Shown: in pieces, positions 6,148 through 10,974 of the stretch | Layout of the letters: each line of letters starts with the position of its first letter | How positions within the stretch are numbered: the first letter of the stretch is position 1 | Assembly (NCBI GenBank): GCA_023264755.1 | Contig: JAHFVB010000107.1 | Coordinates: forward strand, 1 to 10,974 | Length of the DNA: 10,974 nt | Source of the DNA: Mycobacterium sp. | Lineage (GTDB): Bacteria; Actinomycetota; Actinomycetes; Mycobacteriales; Mycobacteriaceae | Reading direction: 5' to 3' | Made by a program: the position numbers and the translations under genes | Notes under the pieces: model-generated | What the model saw: the letters and a program-made list of their open reading frames with translations, nothing else | Told to the model about the DNA's origin: nothing | Databases searched by the model: none

Positions 6148-7125
6148 TCATGCGAAGTGCGATCGCGGGTCGAACGTGGCGATGGCATCGCGGATGGCGT
6201 TGCCCGTGGCGGGGCTGCCGGTGTGGCCGGAGTCCTCGATGATCGTCAGTTCGGCGTCGGGCCAGGCCTGAGCGAGCTCCCAGGCCGTGAGCAACGGGGC
6301 GGACAAGTCGAGGCGTCCGTGGATCAGCACACCGGGAATGCCCTTGAGGCGGTGGGCGGCTCGTAACAGTTGCCCGTCTTCGAGCCACGCTCCGTGGGCG
6401 AAGTAGTGCGTACAGATTCGCACGAACGCCAGCTTCGCGGCGTCGGGCTTGGCGCTGTATTGACCAGGGCTGCCAAGTGTTTCGTGGGCAATTACGGAGT
6501 CTTCCCAGGCGCACCAGTCGAGTGCGGCCCGCTCGCGGACCGCGGGATCGGGGTGCTCCATCAGCCGTCGATAGGCCTCGACGAGGTTCCCGTCGTGATC
6601 CTCGGCCGGTACCCCGGCGCGGAAGCGTTCCCACTCGACCGGCCGAAACAAGCGCAGGCCGTGGTAGAGCCAGTCGAGCTCTTGGGGCCGCGTCATGGTG
6701 ACCCCGATCAAGATGATGCCGATCACCCGCTCGGGATGTCGTTGGGCGTAGGCGAGGATCAACGTCGACGCCCAGGATCCGCCATACAGCAGCCACCGGT
6801 CGATGCCCAAGTGTTCGCGCAGTGCCTCCATGTCGGCGAGTAGGTGCTCGGTGGTGTTGTGCGCCATGTCCGTCGCCGGATCGGCCGCATGAGGCGTGCT
6901 GTCGCCGCATCCTCGCTGGTCGTACGACACGAGCTTGAACGCCTCGGGATCGAACCCCTTGTGGGCGCCGCGCGGCCTCCCCGATCCTGGTCCACCGTGG
7001 ACGACTAGTACGGGGCGACCTTTCGGATTGCCCCTGGCTTCCCAGGACACGAGGTTGCCCTGGCCCACCTCGAGCAACCCGCGGTCATACACCTGCGCCT
7101 CGGGAAACGATCGACGTTCAGTCAC
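6148..7125 (-). CDS. pip: Proline iminopeptidase (alpha/beta-hydrolase, S33)
   Basis: This enzyme removes N-terminal proline from peptides. With a start at GTG 7125 the product is 325 residues, normal for the family. Visible motifs are the oxyanion segment HGGPG (43-47), SYDQRGCGDS (67-76), the nucleophile elbow YGGSWAS with Ser117, the acid Asp273 (HGRLDLSAP) and His301 (DSGHTGSP). The elbow reads G-G-S-W-A, whereas proline iminopeptidases normally have GGSWG. The start is a choice: the frame is open to 7266, but family similarity begins at TERRSFPEAQ. A -10-like TAGCGT (7139-7134) lies just upstream and there is no ribosome binding site, suggesting leaderless translation from GTG 7125 (or 7128). 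ATGs at 7155 and 7146 are less likely. It lies upstream of nsrR-hmp on the same strand with a 129-bp gap, so it probably forms a separate unit. Confidence 0.88.
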   Translation of the reverse strand: MTERRSFPEAQVYDRGLLEVGQGNLVSWEARGNPKGRPVLVVHGGPGSGRPRGAHKGFDPEAFKLVSYDQRGCGDSTPHAADPATDMAHNTTEHLLADMEALREHLGIDRWLLYGGSWASTLILAYAQRHPERVIGIILIGVTMTRPQELDWLYHGLRLFRPVEWERFRAGVPAEDHDGNLVEAYRRLMEHPDPAVRERAALDWCAWEDSVIAHETLGSPGQYSAKPDAAKLAFVRICTHYFAHGAWLEDGQLLRAAHRLKGIPGVLIHGRLDLSAPLLTAWELAQAWPDAELTIIEDSGHTGSPATGNAIRDAIATFDPRSHFA

Positions 7126-7133
7126 CACCGAAC

Positions 7134-7160
7134 ACGCTAAACCCATCAGTGGCATGTCAC
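7134..7160 (-). promoter_or_regulatory. Candidate promoter of the proline iminopeptidase gene
   Basis: On the minus strand, GTGACA (7160-7155, 5/6 to TTGACA) and TAGCGT (7139-7134, TANNNT) are 15 nt apart, somewhat short. Eight nucleotides follow before GTG 7125 and five before GTG 7128, which fits a leaderless transcript. Confidence 0.4.
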
Positions 7161-7170
7161 AGTCGCACTC

Positions 7171-7219
7171 TTGACTTTCCCACCTGGAAACTGAGACTCT
7201 ACTTTCCGATCGGGAAAGT
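7171..7219 (+). promoter_or_regulatory. Promoter with two TTTCC-N5-GGAAA operators
   Basis: Two palindromes of the same design lie 27 bp apart centre to centre: TTTCC-CACCT-GGAAA at 7176-7190 and TTTCC-GATCG-GGAAA at 7203-7217. The second extends perfectly to ACTTTCC/GGAAAGT (7201-7219). A TTGACT -35 (7171-7176) touches the first, and a weak -10 (GACTCT, 7195-7200, spacer 18) lies between them. The second covers the expected transcription start. This is a repressor arrangement, most simply for autoregulation by the winged-helix regulator encoded second in the operon. Confidence 0.6.
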
Positions 7220-7229
7220 GGGGATGTAC

Positions 7230-7694
7230 ATGGAGCACAGCTCGCCCGCAGAAGCGCATGCTGCACTCGACGTGGTGGATCGCGCCAAGGCGCGAGTCGA
7301 GCAGGAAGTTGGCTTGCCCAGGTGGTACTGGTGGCTCTTGGCTGCGGCCTGGGTCGTACTCGGTGTCATCGGCGACCTCGGTCCGCCGTGGCTCGTCGTC
7401 GGCGCCACGTTGGCGTTCGGCGTCATCCACTCCACGACTGCGTCACGCCGGCTCGGCGGCCGCCGACGGACCGACCGTCTTCAGGTCAGCGTTGACACCG
7501 CAGGACGCCGTACGCCGGCCGTGGTGATCGGCATGCTGTTCGCACTGGTGGCCATCACGATCGGCGTGGGATTCGCACTTCACGCCGATGGGACCCGTCA
7601 TCCCGGGACCGCTGCCGCCGTATTGGCCGCGGCGATAGTCGGACTGGGGGGATCCGACATCTTGCGAGTTCTGCGCCGCTGGGCCCATGCGTGA
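7230..7694 (+). CDS. Small four-helix membrane protein, regulator-coupled (function unknown)
   Basis: The predicted 154-residue product has four hydrophobic segments: about residues 32-50 (WYWWLLAAAWVVLGVIGDL), 53-69, 96-118 and 125-142. A basic loop (SRRLGGRRRTDR) lies between helices 2 and 3. An amphipathic N-terminal part (EAHAALDVVDRAKARVEQEVG) precedes helix 1, and the C-terminus is basic. I do not know a biochemical function; it resembles small mycobacterial membrane proteins of unknown role. I chose ATG 7230 because GGGG lies at 7220-7223 and MEHSSPAEAHAAL looks like the natural start. ATG 7224 would add two residues. The frame is open to 7149 but that part crosses the operators. Its TGA overlaps the regulator's GTG, so the two proteins are made together and probably work together. 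Confidence 0.8.
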   Translation: MEHSSPAEAHAALDVVDRAKARVEQEVGLPRWYWWLLAAAWVVLGVIGDLGPPWLVVGATLAFGVIHSTTASRRLGGRRRTDRLQVSVDTAGRRTPAVVIGMLFALVAITIGVGFALHADGTRHPGTAAAVLAAAIVGLGGSDILRVLRRWAHA

Positions 7695-8035
7695 CGCCGC
7701 CCCGCTTCGACGAATTGATTCATCCGAGCACACGGCTATCCTTGGTCGCTACCCTGGCCGCCGCGGACTGGGTCGACTTCTCCTATCTCAAAGATGCACT
7801 GGCGCTGTCGGATTCGGCGTTGTCGAAGCAGCTGTCGATCCTGGAACACGCCGGCTACGTCATCACCGAACGCCGCCTCGAAGCAGGCCGTAGGAAGCTG
7901 CACGTGCTTCTTACCGGGGCCGGCCGCGAAGCGTTCGACGGTCATGTTGCGGCGTTGCAATCCATCGTCGCCGGCCCGGGCCCCGTAAAGCCCGTGGCGG
8001 CGGCCCCCGCCGATGGGGCCGGGGCGCCCGCGTGA
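7691..8035 (+). CDS. Winged-helix transcriptional regulator (MarR/ArsR-like, HTH_34 type)
   Basis: This 114-residue protein has a compact winged helix-turn-helix over about residues 5-92. It opens with FDELIHPSTRLSLVATLAAADWVDFSYL, continues with the recognition region LALSDSALSKQLSILEHAGYV, and ends with the wing TERRLEAGRRKLHVLLT. Such small single-domain regulators are usually dimers. No metal-binding cysteines or sensor domain are visible, so its signal is unknown. The last 22 residues are a Gly/Ala/Pro low-complexity tail. The GTG start (7691) forms a GTGA overlap with the upstream membrane-protein gene. The likely target is its own operon, through the two TTTCC-N5-GGAAA palindromes. The gene is convergent with tetR, with only 17 bp between the stops. 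Confidence 0.87.
   Translation: MTPPRFDELIHPSTRLSLVATLAAADWVDFSYLKDALALSDSALSKQLSILEHAGYVITERRLEAGRRKLHVLLTGAGREAFDGHVAALQSIVAGPGPVKPVAAAPADGAGAPA
7974..8025. terminator. GC hairpin inside the 3' end of the winged-helix regulator gene
   Basis: GCCC-G-GGCCCC (7974-7984) pairs with GGGGCC-G-GGGC (8015-8025), giving ten base pairs and one mismatch. Inside it GGCGG (7996-8000) pairs with CCGCC (8007-8011). The structure is encoded by the low-complexity tail of the regulator. With 17 bp between this gene and convergent tetR, it may serve as the terminator. No T-tract is present. Confidence 0.35.
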
Positions 8036-8052
8036 CTCGAGCCGAACCGGAG

Positions 8053-8607
8053 CTAGCGCGGTGACGCCGCCAGCGAGTCGACGATCATGTCCAGGATGCG
8101 GTCGGCTTGGCTCAACCCTTCCTGGCCGGGGGGCACCCGCCACAGCGCGCTCAGCAGCAGCAGTACGTCGGCGGCGTCGACGTTGCTTCGAATGTCGCCG
8201 TTGGCTGCGGCGGCGTCCAGGAGTCGCTGAATCGCGCCGGTGACGGGTGCGTAGGTGGCGTCGATGACGGCCTTGGCGGCCGGGCTCTCCAATGCCTCGC
8301 CGAGGCCGTGCTTGAGCCGAACGAGCTCGGCGAGTTTGCGTGCCCACGCGCAGAAGGCCTCCAGCGGCGGCTTCTGGTCCAGGAGCCGGTCGACCGATGC
8401 CCCGAGGGACTCGATCTCCTCCTGGTAGACCGCGAGTAGCAGCGCCTCCCGGGTAGGGAAGTGCCGATACAGGGTGCCCGGGCCCACGCCCGCGCGTTTG
8501 GCGATCGCATTCAGCGACACCTGGGGGTCCTCGGCGAACGCCGTGAACGCCACGTCGAGGATCCGCGCCCGGTTGCGCTGCGCATCCGCGCGCTGGACGT
8601 CGACCAC
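8053..8607 (-). CDS. TetR-family transcriptional repressor
   Basis: The 184-residue protein begins with the TetR DNA-binding domain: RNRARILDVAFTAFAE, then the helix-turn-helix SLNAIAKRAGVGPGTLYRHF (31-50) and PTREALLLAVYQEE. The rest is an all-helical ligand-binding and dimerisation domain without recognisable effector residues. The GTG at 8607 is chosen because AGGAGG lies 4 nt upstream, an unusually good ribosome binding site. The gene is divergent from the aldo-keto reductase, and two perfect GGAGA-N2-TCTCC palindromes lie in the 77-bp interval. The simplest reading is repression of both genes, relieved by a ligand that may be a substrate of the reductase. The inducer is not predictable from the sequence. 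Confidence 0.92.
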   Translation of the reverse strand: MVDVQRADAQRNRARILDVAFTAFAEDPQVSLNAIAKRAGVGPGTLYRHFPTREALLLAVYQEEIESLGASVDRLLDQKPPLEAFCAWARKLAELVRLKHGLGEALESPAAKAVIDATYAPVTGAIQRLLDAAAANGDIRSNVDAADVLLLLSALWRVPPGQEGLSQADRILDMIVDSLAASPR

Positions 8608-8622
8608 GGCTCCTCCTGGCTA

Positions 8623-8665
8623 AGCGGAGAGTTCTCCACTAATCTCAAACGGAGACATCTCCGCT
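8623..8665. promoter_or_regulatory. Double palindromic operator between tetR and the aldo-keto reductase
   Basis: Two palindromes stand 25 bp apart centre to centre: GGAGA-GT-TCTCC (8626-8637, with further matches out to 8623-8640) and CGGAGA-CA-TCTCCG (8650-8663). The outermost half-sites AGCGGAGA (8623-8630) and TCTCCGCT (8658-8665) are exact inverted repeats of each other. A weak -10 for the reductase, TAATCT (8640-8645), lies between them. These are the expected binding sites of the divergent TetR protein. Confidence 0.75.
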
Positions 8666-8684
8666 ACCCATTGAAGGGATTTCC

Positions 8685-9734
8685 ATGCACTACCGCAAGC
8701 TTGGCACCACTGGCCTGGATGTGTCGCCCATCGCGATTGGCGCCATGACCTACGGCCAGCCCGACCGCGGCCACCCGGTCTGGTCACTCGGCGAGGACGA
8801 CGCTCGACCACTGATCAAGTACGCACTCGAGGCGGGCATCAACTTCTTCGACACCGCCAACATGTACTCCAACGGTTCCAGCGAGGAGATCCTCGGGCGC
8901 GCACTCAAGGACTTCGCCAACCGCGACGACGTGGTGATCGCCACCAAGTTGCGCCATCCGATGCGACCTGGCCCCAACGGCCGCGGACTGTCCCGCAAGG
9001 CGATCATGACCGAGATCGACCACTCGCTGCGGCGCCTGGGCACCGACTACGTCGACCTCTACCAAGTTCACCGCAACGACCACGCCACCCCGCTGGAGGA
9101 GACGCTGCAAGCACTCCACGACCTGGTCAAGGCCGGAAAGGTCCGCTACCTCGGGGCGTCGTCCATGCCGGCCTGGGAGTTCGCCAAGGCCCTGCACCTA
9201 CAGGCCCGCCACGGGTGGGCCCGATTCGTCAGCATGCAGGACCACTACAACCTGCTGGCCCGCGAGGAGGAGCGCGAAATGATCCCGCTCTGCCTGGACG
9301 AGGGTGTCGGCACCATCGTGTGGAGCCCGCTGGCCCGTGGGCGGCTGGCCCGCGGGTGGGACGAGGCCAAGTCCACGACGCGATCCGAATCCGACGGCGC
9401 GTTCGCCGACATGCTGTATTCCGCGGCCGACGAGACCGCCAATCGCGCGATCATCGACGCCGTCGGCCAGATTGCCCACGCCCGCGGGGTGTCCCGGGCC
9501 GCGGTGGCGCTGGCCTGGTTGCATCGCCAACCGGTGGTCACCGCACCACTGGTCGGTGCCGGCACGGTCGGCCACATCGACGAGGCGCTCGCCTCCCTGG
9601 ACATCGAACTCACCGACGACGAGGTGCGCTCGCTGCAGGGGCCCTACACCCCGCGGTATGACTTCCAAGGCGTCTCCGACGAAGCCGACCTCCAAGCGAT
9701 CCGCGCCCGCGTTCCCGGGATGGTCCTGAGGTGA
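8685..9734 (+). CDS. Aldo/keto reductase
   Basis: A cytoplasmic (alpha/beta)8-barrel oxidoreductase of 349 residues that should use NADPH to reduce carbonyl compounds. The catalytic tetrad is complete: Asp56 (FFDTANMYSNGSSEE), Tyr61, Lys88 (VIATKLRHP) and His129 (YQVHRND). The family starts with RKLGTTGLDVSPIAIGAMTYG, and the segment GKVRYLGASSMPAWEF is also conserved. Cofactor-binding regions occur near WSPLARGRLARG and APLVGAGTVGHIDEAL. It resembles the YajO/AKR11-12-like group of bacterial reductases; the true substrate is unknown. ATG 8685 has GAAGGGA (8673-8679) at normal spacing. Transcription starts from the interval shared with tetR, so it is probably induced when that repressor is released. 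Confidence 0.95.
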   Translation: MHYRKLGTTGLDVSPIAIGAMTYGQPDRGHPVWSLGEDDARPLIKYALEAGINFFDTANMYSNGSSEEILGRALKDFANRDDVVIATKLRHPMRPGPNGRGLSRKAIMTEIDHSLRRLGTDYVDLYQVHRNDHATPLEETLQALHDLVKAGKVRYLGASSMPAWEFAKALHLQARHGWARFVSMQDHYNLLAREEEREMIPLCLDEGVGTIVWSPLARGRLARGWDEAKSTTRSESDGAFADMLYSAADETANRAIIDAVGQIAHARGVSRAAVALAWLHRQPVVTAPLVGAGTVGHIDEALASLDIELTDDEVRSLQGPYTPRYDFQGVSDEADLQAIRARVPGMVLR

Positions 9735-9823
9735 TGGCTCCCGACTCCGAGCTTCGACCGCTGGGACACCACGTTCGTTCGATTCGACGGAACCAGCGGG
9801 CCGGCTGACGCGTCCTAACTTCC

Positions 9824-10129
9824 ATGGGACAACGTGACGCCGCCAGCGTCGACATCGGTGCCGTGTTGGCTGCCGCCGACCGTAGCGACCACCTCGCCGA
9901 CCTCGTCGCCGGTGCACAGCGGCGGCACCTGACGCACCCCAGCTTCGGTGCTGTCGTGGCGGGCCGAGAGTATGCGGACCGCGGGGAAGCGGTGCGGGCA
10001 GCCGTCGACCAACTTGGTGACGACATGCGCAGCTGGGCTCGGGCGGCTGCGGAAATCGCTTCCTGGCTAAGGGCTTCCGCGGTCGGGTACGCGGCTGCCG
10101 AGGCGCGCGGCGCGGTCCGGTTGGGCTGA
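9824..10129 (+). CDS. EspC-like (DUF2580-type) small helical protein, Rv3440c-like
   Basis: The 101-residue product is helical: VDIGAVLAAADRSDHLADLVAGAQRRHL, a loop with SFGAVVAGREYADR, then a long helix (GEAVRAAVDQLGDDMRSWARAAAEIASWLRASAVGYAAAEARGA). This pattern matches the ESX-secreted EspC / DUF2580 group. Near the C-terminus is Y89-A-A-A-E93, a YxxxE motif of the kind used for type VII export. Position before a larger Ala-rich gene matches Rv3440c-Rv3439c of M. tuberculosis, which directly follow glmM there. The ATG at 9824 has no Shine-Dalgarno sequence. A stop codon at 9806-9808 prevents a longer frame, so the start is acceptable but unproven. The 89 bp before it hold only weak palindromes. 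Export is an inference. Confidence 0.75.
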   Translation: MGQRDAASVDIGAVLAAADRSDHLADLVAGAQRRHLTHPSFGAVVAGREYADRGEAVRAAVDQLGDDMRSWARAAAEIASWLRASAVGYAAAEARGAVRLG

Positions 10130-10131
10130 GC

Positions 10132-10974
10132 ATGCCCGCCGAGTACGACGTCGAGACCAGGTCGGCGGAGGGCCGTGCGGCCGTCGACGACTTCACCGAG
10201 TACGTCGGCGCCTGCCGGCAACTCGGTCATCCGCACCCCGAACTCACCCGGCTGGGCGAGCAGTACGCGGCCGAGCAGGGGTTGGACTTGGGGGCGCTGG
10301 AGGCCGATGCCGCCGCCTTGGCGGCCTTGGCCGCGGCCGCCGAGGACGCGGTTCGGCAACAAGCCGAACTGGTGGCGGCGCTGTCGGCTTCGTGGATCGG
10401 GACCGGTGCTTCAGCGGCCCTGGACTTCCTGCGGCGCCACCATCGGTCGGCGGCGAGCGTCGCGATAGCACTGCGCGAGGCGGCCGGTGCGCTCACCGAG
10501 CTCCGGGAGGGATTGTGGCGCGCAGTCGACGAAAAGGTCGCCGCGACGCTGGCCGTCGACGAGCGAACCATCGGTCACCGGGCGGCCTGGTTGGCCGCCG
10601 CGCGCACCGTGGCTACCGGCTCCGGTGACCGTTCGGTGGCCAGTGAACTCATCGAACAACAGGTGCAACCGTTCGTCGCCAACGACATTCGCGGGGATTG
10701 GTTGGCGGCCGTGCAGGCGGGGGCGGCGTCGGTCGGGGCTGCCTACGACGCCGCGATCACGCGGCTGCGCGCGGGAACTGAGCCGAATTTCGAGATTCCC
10801 GGTGCGTGGGGTCGGTGGGTGGCACCGGTCGATCAGCGTGCACTCGCGGTCTCCGGATCCGATGTCTACCCGGTGCGCGACGCGGCGCCTGCGGCCGTCG
10901 GCGCCTCGGCCGGAGTGGTACCGGCGGCGGTGGCGGCTGGGCCGGAACCGGTTTCGGCGCTCGGCGCGCCCGCG
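10132..10974 (+). CDS. Ala-rich, WxG-containing hypothetical protein (Rv3439c-like), 3'-truncated
   Basis: From ATG 10132, two nucleotides after the previous stop, the frame stays open for 281 codons to the right edge. It begins MPAEYDVETRSAEGRAAVDDF. A helix-turn-helix-like region follows with W88-I-G90 in the turn (ALSASWIGTGASAALDFLRRHH), as in WXG100 proteins, and then long helices (about 95-230). From about residue 250 the sequence becomes Ala/Pro/Val-rich low complexity (AAPAAVGASAGVVPAAVAAG). There is no signal peptide or membrane segment in the visible part. Position and composition match the alanine/proline-rich Rv3439c (about 467 residues from memory), whose function I do not know. 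Tight spacing to the EspC-like gene suggests coexpression and possibly a chaperone/substrate or partner relation in type VII secretion. The C-terminus is not in the window. Confidence 0.75.
   Translation, partial: MPAEYDVETRSAEGRAAVDDFTEYVGACRQLGHPHPELTRLGEQYAAEQGLDLGALEADAAALAALAAAAEDAVRQQAELVAALSASWIGTGASAALDFLRRHHRSAASVAIALREAAGALTELREGLWRAVDEKVAATLAVDERTIGHRAAWLAAARTVATGSGDRSVASELIEQQVQPFVANDIRGDWLAAVQAGAASVGAAYDAAITRLRAGTEPNFEIPGAWGRWVAPVDQRALAVSGSDVYPVRDAAPAAVGASAGVVPAAVAAGPEPVSALGAPA

Noticed and set aside
9773..9807. Weak hairpin GTTC/GAAC (9773-9793) and palindrome CAGCGGGCCGGCTG (9794-9807) between the reductase and EspC-like genes
   Set aside because: The first has internal mismatches and no T-tract. 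The second has one mismatch pair, no partner copy and no clear promoter beside it, so neither supports a defined function.
4266..9823. Mobile element carrying the accessory block
   Set aside because: I looked for transposase or integrase genes, terminal inverted repeats, target duplications and tRNA ends at the block edges and saw none.
9198..10196. Minus-strand frame of 332 codons opposite the aldo-keto reductase and EspC-like gene
   Set aside because: It spans two plus-strand genes and the space between them, has Arg/Pro/Gly-rich sequence and no recognisable domain.

Overview
The window is high-GC actinobacterial DNA, almost certainly from a mycobacterium and probably a fast-growing, environmental one (Mycolicibacterium-like). 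The basis is the order ESX-4 associated gene, esxU, esxT, rplM, rpsI, glmM, which I know from the Mycobacterium tuberculosis Rv3446c-Rv3441c region. A second support is a pair of genes at the right edge that look like the Rv3440c and Rv3439c pair.

Positions 1-1569 are the distal end of an ESX-4 type VII secretion locus. They hold the 3' part of a membrane-anchored ESX-4 associated protein, then esxU and esxT behind an extracytoplasmic-sigma type (SigM-like) promoter, closed by a perfect 15-bp terminator hairpin. Positions 1631-2886 hold the ribosomal rplM-rpsI operon, with its own promoter, a structured leader of about 135 nt, a 4-nt GTGA overlap between the genes, and a terminator. glmM (UDP-GlcNAc and peptidoglycan precursor synthesis) follows and ends at a GC hairpin shared with the convergent gene.

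Positions 4316-9734 hold an accessory block that, from memory, is absent between glmM and Rv3440c in M. tuberculosis. On the minus strand are a proline iminopeptidase and then nsrR-hmp, a translationally coupled nitric-oxide sensor and NO-detoxifying flavohaemoglobin. Divergent to these is a small four-helix membrane protein coupled (GTGA) to a winged-helix regulator, with two TTTCC-N5-GGAAA palindromes at its promoter. Next is a divergent tetR / aldo-keto reductase pair with two GGAGA-N2-TCTCC palindromes between them.

From 9824 to the right edge lie an EspC-like (DUF2580-type) small protein with a YxxxE motif and, 2 nt later, a larger Ala-rich protein with a WxG turn that runs off the window. 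They look like a type VII secretion-related pair, now separated from glmM by the accessory block.

The most noteworthy regulatory signals are the SigM-like promoter of esxU-esxT, the two double-operator regions in the accessory block, the exact Streptomyces-type NsrR iron-sulphur signature, and apparently leaderless starts for nsrR and the peptidase. I saw no tRNA, rRNA, insertion sequence or CRISPR array.
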